From positions 1 to 5,978 of the forward strand of contig DVOM01000031.1 of the NCBI GenBank assembly GCA_018713605.1: DNA of 5,978 nucleotides, in the 5' to 3' direction. The notes below the pieces were generated by a model. It made no database searches. It was not told the DNA's origin and saw nothing but the letters and a program-made list of their open reading frames with translations. The translations under genes and the position numbers were made by a program. Each line of letters opens with the position of its first letter. Position 1 is the stretch's first letter. Below, one piece after another: positions 1 to 5,278 of this stretch. The stretch is from Scatacola_A faecigallinarum (lineage in GTDB: Bacteria; Pseudomonadota; Alphaproteobacteria; RF32; CAG-239).

Positions 1-52
1 GACGCTGCAAACCAGACGGCAACTGGCCGACAACGGTTATCTTCCTTTGATG
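1..52. repeat. Direct repeat, left copy
   Basis: Bases 1-52 match 956-1007 at 51 of 52 positions; the one difference is C34 against T989. The match begins at the very first base of the window, so the repeat probably extends further left. It ends sharply: from base 53 the left copy (AAAACGCT) and from 1008 the right copy (GATACATT) are unrelated. The two copies are 955 bases apart and bracket the ankyrin-repeat gene. Confidence 0.9.
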
Positions 53-105
53 AAAACGCTGAGTTAGGCAATTTCGACGAACGGTTAACCAAATTTTATT
101 ATTAA
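1..105 (+). CDS. 3' end of an unidentified gene entering from the left
   Basis: Frame 1 is open from the window edge to a TAA at 103-105, giving 34 residues that start DAANQTATGRQ and end ERLTKFYY. The start lies outside the window, so the product cannot be named. The first 17 codons match the stretch read in the equivalent frame at 956-1007, where the same peptide recurs with a single R-to-W change. After base 52 the two sequences diverge completely and this copy continues with its own, more AT-rich ending. It is probably a paralogue of whatever gene left the remnant at 812-1033. A caution: in the alternative frame starting at base 2 the one mismatch between the copies is silent (AAC/AAT), so that frame, which ends with TAG at 65-67, cannot be fully excluded. 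Confidence 0.45.
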   Translation, partial: DAANQTATGRQRLSSFDENAELGNFDERLTKFYY

Positions 106-145
106 ACCGGTTAAGCTTAATTGTCTTATTGCAAGGGGTTTATTG

Positions 146-811
146 ATGAAAAAGTTTTTTAAATATCTGGGAATTACCATCGCTGCCCTGCTGTCTGTTT
201 GGTTGATAATCAATATTATTTTTAATGTTTTATATTGGGACTGGTGGAAATTTAATGAAGCGGCAGACCGCGGCGACATTGAAACGATGAGCGATATGTT
301 AAAGGAAGGTTATAACCCCAAATATATAACCCAATCCGATTCTTACTATCACACCAATCATTTCGAAGCCGCCTTAATTAATGCCCCAAACCCTAATGAA
401 GTTATAGAATTTTTCCTTAACAAAGGAATAGACATTGACGCGCCGTTATACAACGGCGATACGGCATTACAAATATCCATATATATCAAGAAACCTCAAA
501 TTGCTGAATTTTTGATAAAAAAGGGAGCACGTCTTGACGTTATATCAAACGGAATGACTGTTACCGATTTGGCGGTTACGACAAATCAGCCGGAAATTAT
601 TACAAAAATACCACCAGACAAAATTGTCATAGGTAAAAAGAACCGAAACAACTATGTATATTTTGCCCGTGTCGTTAAACTTTATGATACAGGAAAAACA
701 GATACCAGAATAATAGACGCATTACTTAAACAGGGTTTTATTTCGGAAAAACATCTTGAAGAAATCAGAACGATTTTGAAAAAACACAATGAACTTTACA
801 CTCTATTATAA
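146..811 (+). CDS. Membrane-anchored ankyrin-repeat protein
   Basis: This encodes a 221-residue protein. Residues 9-30 form one hydrophobic N-terminal segment after a short lysine-rich start, so it is most likely an inner-membrane anchor with the rest of the chain in the periplasm or cytoplasm. Residues about 36-58, 70-98 and 102-132 fit ankyrin repeats; the clearest has NGDTALQIS near 103-111 and IAEFLIKKGARLD near 119-131. A degenerate repeat follows at 135-152. The last 65 residues have no recognisable motif. The start is taken as ATG 146 because AAGGGG at 133-138 lies 7 bases upstream; a TTG at 143 is too close to it. Codons are richer in A and T (many AAA, ATA, TTA) than in the - strand genes to the right, which hints at acquisition. 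Ankyrin repeats mediate protein binding; the partner and role here are unknown. Confidence 0.8.
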   Translation: MKKFFKYLGITIAALLSVWLIINIIFNVLYWDWWKFNEAADRGDIETMSDMLKEGYNPKYITQSDSYYHTNHFEAALINAPNPNEVIEFFLNKGIDIDAPLYNGDTALQISIYIKKPQIAEFLIKKGARLDVISNGMTVTDLAVTTNQPEIITKIPPDKIVIGKKNRNNYVYFARVVKLYDTGKTDTRIIDALLKQGFISEKHLEEIRTILKKHNELYTLL

Positions 812-1033
812 AAAGCGGCATCGTTTGCCAAACACCACAAGCCGGAAACCGACATTCTGTTAAAACCGGCGGCGAATATCGGTGCGGCAGAAATCGAAAA
901 AGCACGCCGCTTTTCGATGTTTGAAAACAACAATCCGCAGCTCGGTAAAGAAATCGACGCTGCAAACCAGACGGCAACTGGCCGACAATGGTTATCTTCC
1001 TTTGATGGATACATTGAAAAGGATTTAAAATAA
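812..1033 (+). pseudogene. Orphan 3' coding remnant, in frame after the ankyrin gene
   Basis: Immediately after the TAA of the ankyrin gene the same frame stays open for 73 codons to TAA 1031-1033. The translation looks protein-like, with a balanced charge (for example GAAEIEKARRFSMFENNN and a C-terminus ending DGYIEKDLK). No start codon with a ribosome binding site lies near its beginning; the only in-frame ATG is at about 917. It contains the right copy of the 52-bp repeat, so it shares a 17-residue peptide with the gene entering at the left edge. Codon choice is more GC-rich than in the ankyrin gene just upstream. I infer that it is the severed tail of a paralogous gene, or the former C-terminus of the ankyrin protein cut off by the stop at 809-811. 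I do not recognise the family. Confidence 0.45.
956..1007. repeat. Direct repeat, right copy
   Basis: This is the second copy of the repeat found at 1-52, with 51 of 52 bases identical. It lies inside the orphan reading frame 812-1033, in the same reading phase as the left copy within its own gene. The right boundary at 1007 is abrupt. Bases just left of 956 cannot be compared because the partner copy starts at the window edge. Confidence 0.9.
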
Positions 1034-1067
1034 AAAAATCCCGCCGCAGAATTAATTTTTGCGGCGG
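1031..1067 (-). terminator. Rho-independent terminator of the dksA-maf-rng-yacG block
   Basis: The stem CCGCCGCA at 1041-1048 pairs perfectly with TGCGGCGG at 1060-1067 around an 11-base AT-rich loop. Read on the - strand, the stem is followed by a run of seven T (complement of the A run at 1032-1038), and it sits only 8 bases past the yacG stop. On the + strand the stem is followed only by TTTGTTGCTT, so it may also act, more weakly, on transcripts arriving from the left. Confidence 0.85.
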
Positions 1068-1075
1068 TTTGTTGC

Positions 1076-1285
1076 TTATTCTTCCGGATACTGTTTTTCC
1101 AGCTCTTTTTCCAGTTCTTCGTAATCTTCTTCGTCCATTTCCTGCACCGGAATACGATAACTCTCGTTGAACCAATTGCCCAAATCAATATCGGCACAAC
1201 GCTTGGAACAAAACGGTTTATATTTTCCTGCAGGGGCAATTTTCTTGCAAATGGGACAGCGATAAGTTTTGACGACTTCGCTCAT
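1076..1285 (-). CDS. yacG: DNA gyrase inhibitor / small zinc protein YacG
   Basis: This is a 69-residue protein of the YacG (DUF329) family; E. coli YacG has about 65 residues, binds zinc and has been reported to inhibit DNA gyrase. The four zinc ligands are visible as CPIC (C10, C13) and CSKRC (C26, C30), followed by the family signature DLGNW near 34-38 and RIPV near 44-47. The C-terminal 20 residues are strongly acidic. The start is set at ATG 1285: it overlaps the stop of the RNase gene as ATGA and has GGGAG upstream, whereas an in-frame ATG at 1321 would add 12 residues unlike the family. It is the last gene of the block, directly before the terminator. It probably depends on ribosomes finishing the upstream gene. 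Confidence 0.92.
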   Translation of the reverse strand: MSEVVKTYRCPICKKIAPAGKYKPFCSKRCADIDLGNWFNESYRIPVQEMDEEDYEELEKELEKQYPEE

Positions 1286-2451
1286 CTTGCCACTCTCCCG
1301 GTTCCCAGACAGGTTTCGCACTCAACGGTCAGAATATCCGAAAGGGTCGGCCGACGACGCACACGCTGGATTTCGACATTTCCGCCACGGCTTAAACCCA
1401 GGACGCGCGCATGATAAAGATCATCGGCCAGCGCGTTTTCCAATTCCTCAATAACCGGTTTCAAAAACTTGTATTCCGATGAGCCGGCAAAATCGATAAC
1501 AATTTTTCCGGACAAATTGCGCAACCGAATCTGGCGGGCAATTTCGGCGGCCGCTTCCGAATTAAGCCGGGTAATCGAACCGTTGGATTTGTCATCGCCG
1601 CTGTCCACATCAATGGCGACACAGGCTTTGGTTTCTTCAATATGAATCCGGCCGCCGCTTCTGAGGGAGACCGTTTTTTGCAAAGCGTCGGAAAGAGCGT
1701 CTTCCAAACCATATTCGGCAAAGGGTTCTGTCATATATTCAACGGCAAACTCGCCATTGAACTTTTCTTTCAGCGCATTTTCGACATTGTGCGAATTGAC
1801 GACAACTTTTGTCAGCGCCGGCCGGGAACGCGTGATATGCTCAATCAGAGGATCGGCTTTGGCATAGAGGAGCGCGGGCGCTTTGGCATTGCGCGCCTTA
1901 ATCCGCACATTTTCGTAAATTCCGCGCAGTTCAAGCATTTCGGCGGCAATAACATCAAAGGGAACATCAACGGACGAAGTGCGCAAAATCCAGCCTTCCT
2001 GGCCGGTCGTATTCTCAAGAACCTTTTCCTTATATTCGGCAAGTTTTTCCTTATCTTCAATACGCGGCGAAGCTTCCACATGCAGCCGGTAAGGACAATA
2101 AACCAGATGCGATCCGACAATTTGAATCGAACGTACGACTTTGGCGCCTTTTTCGGCTCGCTGCTCCTGCGCAACCTGAACAACCAGGCTCTGGCCTTCG
2201 CTCAGCGAAATTTCGTTAAGGCCGGTTTCTTCCGCGTTCAGAAAAGCTTCGCGGCCGTCGTCAATGTCAACGAAAAAACCGATTTTGTCGTGAGCCAAAT
2301 CAAGCTTGCGCGTAATTCTGCCCAGATAGATATTGCCTTCGGCGGCCTGATTTTCCTTAATAAACTCAAACTCCTGCGGTTCTCCGGCACCAAGCAGGGC
2401 AATCCGGGTCAAAGCATTTTTCTTTTCATAAACGATTACGTCTGTTTTCAT
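1282..2451 (-). CDS. rng: Ribonuclease E/G family protein
   Basis: This is a 389-residue endoribonuclease of the RNase E/G family, which cuts single-stranded AU-rich RNA during rRNA maturation and mRNA decay. Residues about 38-118 form the S1-like RNA-binding part (GNIYLGRI at 39-46). The catalytic DNase I-like part carries AIDVDSG (D281) and VIDFAG (D320), the positions of the two metal-binding aspartates of E. coli RNase E. The C-terminal CETC (C378, C381) is the zinc-link motif, followed by GTG. It is shorter than E. coli RNase G (about 489 residues), stops right after the zinc link and has no RNase E-type scaffold tail. Where E. coli RNase E has DFIDM this protein has DFAGSS. Its ATG overlaps the maf stop (ATGA), with AGG 6 bases upstream. 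Position next to maf and yacG is a common alphaproteobacterial order. Choosing the rng symbol over rne rests on size and missing tail. Confidence 0.9.
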   Translation of the reverse strand: MKTDVIVYEKKNALTRIALLGAGEPQEFEFIKENQAAEGNIYLGRITRKLDLAHDKIGFFVDIDDGREAFLNAEETGLNEISLSEGQSLVVQVAQEQRAEKGAKVVRSIQIVGSHLVYCPYRLHVEASPRIEDKEKLAEYKEKVLENTTGQEGWILRTSSVDVPFDVIAAEMLELRGIYENVRIKARNAKAPALLYAKADPLIEHITRSRPALTKVVVNSHNVENALKEKFNGEFAVEYMTEPFAEYGLEDALSDALQKTVSLRSGGRIHIEETKACVAIDVDSGDDKSNGSITRLNSEAAAEIARQIRLRNLSGKIVIDFAGSSEYKFLKPVIEELENALADDLYHARVLGLSRGGNVEIQRVRRRPTLSDILTVECETCLGTGRVAR

Positions 2452-3029
2452 TTCACACCTATCCCATTCAGCAAATTTCTGGTTTCGTAAAGGGGCAAGC
2501 CGATGACGCCGGAATAAGAACCGACTATTTTTCTGACATAGGCTTCCATGTCTTCGATTTTATAGCCGCAGGCGCCTTCCCAATTATGCGTGGCAACGTA
2601 CGCGCGGATTTCCTCCGGGGTCAGTTTTTTCATCAGGATACGGGTGGAAACCGTTCGCTGCGCGGTTCGTCCGTCACGGGCAATGACGCAGACGGAACTG
2701 ACAACCCGGTGCGCTTTTCCGGAAAGCCGCTCCATGACGGCTGTCTGTTCCGTTTCGTTTTGCGCCTTATGCAAAACTGAAGCACCGACGACAACCACCG
2801 TATCGCAGGCCAGAATATTTTCATTCGGAAAAAGCCCGGCGATACGACGGGCTTTTTCAAGAGCCATACGCTTGACGTAAGCGGTTGCGGTTTCGTATTT
2901 CTTCTCGCTTTCGTCAATGTCGGCAGGACTAATCCGTTTGGGCAGGAAACCCATCTGAGCCAAAAGCGCGCGACGCTGCGGCGAGCCTGAGGCCAGAATA
3001 AAATCTTTAACTTGCGGTTCCGATGTCAT
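2448..3029 (-). CDS. maf: Maf family nucleotide pyrophosphatase
   Basis: This is a 193-residue Maf/Ham1-fold pyrophosphatase. The family hydrolyses nucleoside triphosphates, typically dTTP, UTP or modified nucleotides, to the monophosphate and is thought to clean the nucleotide pool; in some bacteria it affects septation. The N-terminal phosphate-binding motif SGSPQRR is at 14-20, slightly longer in spacing than the classic SxSPRR. The catalytic aspartate is D76 in ACDTVVVV, LSGKAHRVVSSV spans 102-113, and the conserved C-terminal block runs from GACGYKIED (152-160) to GSYSGVIGLPL (170-180). The ATG at 3029 lies 3 bases after the dksA stop, with only a weak AGG just before it, which suggests coupling to dksA translation. 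Substrate preference (dTTP/UTP against 7-methyl-GTP type) cannot be fixed by eye. Confidence 0.93.
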   Translation of the reverse strand: MTSEPQVKDFILASGSPQRRALLAQMGFLPKRISPADIDESEKKYETATAYVKRMALEKARRIAGLFPNENILACDTVVVVGASVLHKAQNETEQTAVMERLSGKAHRVVSSVCVIARDGRTAQRTVSTRILMKKLTPEEIRAYVATHNWEGACGYKIEDMEAYVRKIVGSYSGVIGLPLYETRNLLNGIGVK

Positions 3030-3032
3030 GAC

Positions 3033-3458
3033 CTACGCTTCGTCGTCGTAAGTTTTTTCCATTCTTTCGTGGCGTTCCTGAGCCTCAATCGACAGGGTTG
3101 CGACCGGGCGCGCTTCAAGACGTTCAATGCCAATCGGTTCACCGGTTTCTTCGCAATAGCCGTAAACGCCGTCTTCAATGCGCTTCAGGGCTTCGTTGAT
3201 CTTGGAAATGAGCTTGCGGGCGCGGTCTTTGGTACGCAAATCCAGCGCCTTGTCGGCTTCCAGCGAAGCGCGGTCAAGCTGGTCCGGCTGATTCAGTCCG
3301 CCCTGGCGCAGATCTTCCAGCGTATCCTTGGACTGTTCCAAAAGAGATTTTTTCCAGCTGAGAAGCTTCTGACGAAAATATTCAACCTGATATTCGTTCA
3401 TATACTCTTCGTCAGCCGAGGGTTTGTAGTCGGGAGGAAGAATGATTTCGCTATCCAT
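3033..3458 (-). CDS. dksA: RNA polymerase-binding transcription factor DksA (cysteine-poor type)
   Basis: This is a 141-residue DksA, which enters the secondary channel of RNA polymerase and, with ppGpp, adjusts rRNA and amino-acid gene promoters. EYFRQKLLSWKKSLL at about 26-40 starts the coiled coil; its tip carries D59, D62 and A64 (DQLDRA), the acidic residues needed for activity in E. coli DksA. The globular end has YGYCEETGEPIG and LEARPVATLSIEAQER. Of the four zinc cysteines of E. coli DksA only C102 remains; the other positions are T105, S123 and A126, as in other alphaproteobacterial DksA proteins that work without zinc. Start ATG 3458 is chosen because AAAGGAGA lies 7 bases upstream and a likely promoter covers the region that a longer reading (from 3533) would need. 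It leads maf, rng and yacG. Confidence 0.95.
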   Translation of the reverse strand: MDSEIILPPDYKPSADEEYMNEYQVEYFRQKLLSWKKSLLEQSKDTLEDLRQGGLNQPDQLDRASLEADKALDLRTKDRARKLISKINEALKRIEDGVYGYCEETGEPIGIERLEARPVATLSIEAQERHERMEKTYDDEA

Positions 3459-3505
3459 GTTCGGTCTCCTTTGGATTATTAGTGTTCGTTTTTCAGCGAG
3501 GTTCT

Positions 3506-3533
3506 TATATAGCAAGCAAAATACAGACTTCAA
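3506..3533 (-). promoter_or_regulatory. Promoter of dksA
   Basis: On the - strand a -35 TTGAAG (complement of 3528-3533) is followed after 16 bases by TATATA (complement of 3506-3511); shifting the -10 to ATATAA gives a 17-base spacer. Transcription would start near 3498, giving a leader of about 40 bases to the dksA ATG. The site falls between fliX and dksA, so dksA, maf, rng and yacG can be expressed apart from the pilin and fliX genes. Confidence 0.6.
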
Positions 3534-3552
3534 TCGCTAACTGCAAGCAAAA
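3512..3552. repeat. Paired 10-bp direct repeats around the dksA -35 region
   Basis: GCAAGCAAAA occurs at 3512-3521 and again at 3543-3552, 31 bases apart, which is close to three helical turns. One copy lies in the promoter spacer and the other just upstream of the -35. This spacing suits a dimeric or cooperative regulator, but the region is A-rich and the repeat is short, so it may be chance. Confidence 0.35.
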
Positions 3553-3569
3553 AAACAAGAAAATCACAG

Positions 3570-3992
3570 TTATTTCATCAGTTTTGCCAGCTCGACCTCC
3601 ACCCGCAGTTCAATCTCGCCGATAAGCTCGGCCAGTTTTTCGTCCGCAGTGTTGATTTTCGTTTCCCTGACGTAACGCGATATCTCAATCAGCTTGTCTT
3701 TGGAAATGTATCCCAGCAGCAGCCCGTCGCGGATTTCTTCCAGCTTTTCAAGCAGAGTATCGCCGCGGCGAAGCATTTGCCTGCGTTTTTCGCGCTCTTC
3801 TTCGCCATTGACCATTTGCGCGGCAAAAATAGCGTCGGAAACGGATATGCCGGCAGAGCCGCCTACCGGGGAAGAAGACGGTTTCATCGTTTCTTTCAGG
3901 TAAAGGGAAAAGCTGTCGCCGCCCGAAGCCTTTTTGGCCTTGGACGAAGCGCCCAAATCTCCGGCTTTGTTAATGTCGTTGACTTTAATCAC
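3570..3992 (-). CDS. fliX: Flagellar assembly regulator FliX
   Basis: This is a 140-residue protein of the FliX family, which in Caulobacter links early flagellar assembly to the sigma-54 activator FlbD and so controls late flagellar genes. The N-terminal third is low in structure (rich in S, G, K). The conserved C-terminal half has RRGDTLLEKLEEIRDGLLLG at about 75-94 and IGEIELRVEVELAKL near the end, both characteristic of the family. It begins with GTG at 3992: no ATG lies in frame until M36, and GGAG sits 7 bases before the GTG. It starts 12 bases after the pilin-like gene and is probably read from the same promoter. No convincing terminator follows it, so transcripts may run on into dksA. 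Confidence 0.88.
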   Translation of the reverse strand: MIKVNDINKAGDLGASSKAKKASGGDSFSLYLKETMKPSSSPVGGSAGISVSDAIFAAQMVNGEEEREKRRQMLRRGDTLLEKLEEIRDGLLLGYISKDKLIEISRYVRETKINTADEKLAELIGEIELRVEVELAKLMK

Positions 3993-4007
3993 TGTTGTTC
4001 TCCATTA
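3991..4007 (-). promoter_or_regulatory. fliX ribosome binding site inside a stop/start overlap
   Basis: The pilin-like gene ends TAA at 4007-4005 and this stop overlaps an ATG (TAATG, 4007-4003). That ATG cannot start fliX: its frame reads only MENNSD before TAA at 3987-3985. Its second codon contributes the GGAG that serves the fliX GTG at 3992. The start of fliX is therefore decided by the GGAG spacing, and a terminating ribosome could reinitiate here, either on the six-codon frame or on the GTG. Confidence 0.6.
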
Positions 4008-4550
4008 CTGAAAGTTCCATTTAACCACGTTCTCGTCACCGTCCTTGCAGGCGGCTGCCACATCGGACATCTGCGCCGGCAGCTTATTGCCGCTTCCGGC
4101 CACCCAGGGCCATTTGAAACTTTTGCCGTTAATATTCATGCTGACCAAATCAGACGAATTGTCCACCGTCCAGTTCAAAATTCCCAGTTCGACGCAAACC
4201 TTCTGCGGCAAATCGGCAAAAGTTATCTCATAACTGTCGGCAGCACCTTTCACGGTCACTTCGCCGTTATAGGAATGATACAGCTTTTTGCCGCTGACCA
4301 TGTCCTTGGGCGCAATCCCCTCCTCAATGACGGTTGCAACGGAAACATTGCTGTAACGCCCGTCGGCGATATAGCGGTTGTTAATGAGTTTTTTGAACTC
4401 TTCAATCTGACCGCAGACGCGGCTGACGCGATAACGGTCATACATTGAGTTGACCAGCGTGGCTATGCTGACGGACAATGCGCCGAGGATGCCGAGAATC
4501 ATGATAATCTCAACCATGGTCGCGCCTTTTTCGCCGTCAGAACGTTTCAT
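4005..4550 (-). CDS. Type IV pilin-like protein (PilS-like)
   Basis: This is a 181-residue prepilin-like protein. A short charged leader ends in KG (G9) and is followed by ATMVE, so a prepilin peptidase would cut after G9 and leave the typical glutamate at mature position 5 (E14). A hydrophobic helix runs from about 13 to 33. The C-terminal domain has cysteines C119 and C168 suited to a closing disulfide, plus C46 in the helix stem. The overall plan resembles the PilS/type IVb pilin domain, seen in pili and in conjugation-linked pilins; assignment to that subfamily is by resemblance only. A Shine-Dalgarno AAGGAGG lies 5 bases from the ATG. No other pilus assembly gene is in the window. It precedes fliX with 12 bases between, which is an unusual partner for a pilin and suggests a surface-appendage operon. 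A pseudopilin of a secretion system is an alternative. Confidence 0.8.
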   Translation of the reverse strand: MKRSDGEKGATMVEIIMILGILGALSVSIATLVNSMYDRYRVSRVCGQIEEFKKLINNRYIADGRYSNVSVATVIEEGIAPKDMVSGKKLYHSYNGEVTVKGAADSYEITFADLPQKVCVELGILNWTVDNSSDLVSMNINGKSFKWPWVAGSGNKLPAQMSDVAAACKDGDENVVKWNFQ

Positions 4551-4574
4551 GTCCGCCTCCTTGTCATCTTTTCA

Positions 4575-4603
4575 GTTATACCACCAAACAGGTTTCGCCT
4601 CAA
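4575..4603 (-). promoter_or_regulatory. Promoter of the pilin-like gene and fliX
   Basis: On the - strand TTGAGG (complement of 4598-4603), a 17-base spacer and TATAAC (complement of 4575-4580) make a good sigma-70-type promoter. Transcription would begin near 4568, leaving a leader of under 20 bases that consists mostly of the strong Shine-Dalgarno. There is no sigma-54 GG-N10-GC element, so the site does not look like a late flagellar promoter. Confidence 0.65.
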
Positions 4604-4633
4604 CAGAATTATCACAGATACACGCATTTAATA

Positions 4634-4662
4634 CTTTATTTTTATTAAAACTTCATTATATT
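4634..4662 (+). promoter_or_regulatory. Possible promoter of the barrel protein operon
   Basis: TATATT at 4657-4662 is a fair -10 about 47 bases before the ATG at 4709. The matching -35 (CTTTAT at 4634-4639, 17 bases upstream) is poor, so the exact site is uncertain. The surrounding 4621-4690 is very AT-rich, as expected for a promoter region diverging from the pilin promoter. Confidence 0.35.
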
Positions 4663-4708
4663 AGAGAAAAGTTTAACACTTTTTTAAGAAACTGACGAGG
4701 ATTTTGAA

Positions 4709-5260
4709 ATGAAAAAGATTATTGCCGCAGCTCTGGTTTCAGGCTCAGTTCTGGCATCTTCGGCTCAAGCCGCGCAAGACGGCGCCTATCTGCCCTATGT
4801 CGGCATGGATTACACCTATTCCGACGCCAATGCCAGATTTGAACGTCCGCATTACAACTCCGGTTCGGTTAACGTCGGCACGATGTACAACCGTTTCTTC
4901 GGCACGGAAGTGTTTTATCAGCTGTCCGACAGCCACAAAATCAGACATGAAACGGACAAGAGCAAAACCTCCTTTCAGGCATACGGTCTTGATTTGTACG
5001 GTTATCTGCCGTTTGGCTGCTATGGCACTTTTACGCTCCTCGGCACGGTCGGCGTCGGCGAATATACTTTCCGCAAAGACTTTTCCTTCGCCAAGAAACA
5101 GCGTGACCACGGCATCGGCTGGAGAGCCGGTCTCGGCGCCATGTTCAACATCGACCAGCACTGGGGGCTGCGTCTGTTGGCACGTTATGTCAACCTTAAC
5201 CAGGTTGAAGACTTTGACCACATGATGGAATATTCGGCCGGTATCCGCTATACTTTCTAA
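4709..5260 (+). CDS. Small outer-membrane beta-barrel protein
   Basis: This is a 183-residue exported protein. The signal peptide has KK at 2-3, a hydrophobic core to about 17 and a cleavage site after SAQA (A21). The mature part alternates hydrophobic and polar residues in about eight strands, for example PYVGMDYTY (29-37), SVNVGTMYNRF (53-63), GTEVFYQL (65-72), AYGLDLYGYL (91-100), FTLLGTVGVGEYTF (108-121) and YSAGIRYTF at the end. The final residue is phenylalanine, the usual signal for barrel insertion by the BAM complex. Length and strand number fit the eight-stranded OmpA/OmpX/OmpW-like or opacity-type barrels, and there is no OmpA peptidoglycan-binding domain. GAGG lies 8 bases before the ATG. 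It shares an operon with the lipoprotein 18 bases downstream. Its function is unknown; adhesion, small-molecule passage or envelope stability are all possible. Confidence 0.85.
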   Translation: MKKIIAAALVSGSVLASSAQAAQDGAYLPYVGMDYTYSDANARFERPHYNSGSVNVGTMYNRFFGTEVFYQLSDSHKIRHETDKSKTSFQAYGLDLYGYLPFGCYGTFTLLGTVGVGEYTFRKDFSFAKKQRDHGIGWRAGLGAMFNIDQHWGLRLLARYVNLNQVEDFDHMMEYSAGIRYTF

Positions 5261-5278
5261 CATCCGAGGAGAAAAGAA

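Noticed and set aside
809..811. Programmed readthrough of the ankyrin stop TAA
   Set aside because: TAA is the least leaky stop and no downstream structure or readthrough context is evident; gene breakage explains the open frame better.
864..1028. Alternative reading of the repeat region in the frame giving TLQTRRQLADNGYLPLM
   Set aside because: The single mismatch between the repeat copies is silent in this frame, which is a point in its favour. However, upstream at 864-955 it reads as a K/R/S-rich string typical of an off frame, while the other frame is balanced and longer in both copies. One mismatch is too little to decide.
1286..1321. N-terminal extension of YacG by 12 residues
   Set aside because: The ATGA overlap at 1285-1282 and the GGGAG before it give a family-typical start; the added residues are out-of-frame RNase gene sequence.
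1642..2490. 282-codon open frame on the + strand
   Set aside because: It is antisense to the RNase E/G gene, whose catalytic and zinc motifs are clear. The translation has no recognisable domain.
3012..3482. 156-codon open frame on the + strand
   Set aside because: It is antisense to dksA, one of the most certain genes here, and even spans the dksA ribosome binding site.
3459..3533. N-terminal extension of DksA by 25 residues
   Set aside because: The extension covers the likely promoter and the Shine-Dalgarno AAAGGAGA, and does not resemble DksA N-termini.
3538..3572. Inverted repeat TAACTG/CAGTTA after fliX as a terminator
   Set aside because: The stem is only 6 AT-rich pairs with a 23-base loop, and the T run on the - strand falls inside the loop rather than after the stem.
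3777..4448. 223-codon open frame on the + strand
   Set aside because: It runs antisense across fliX and the pilin-like gene, both supported by family motifs and start signals.
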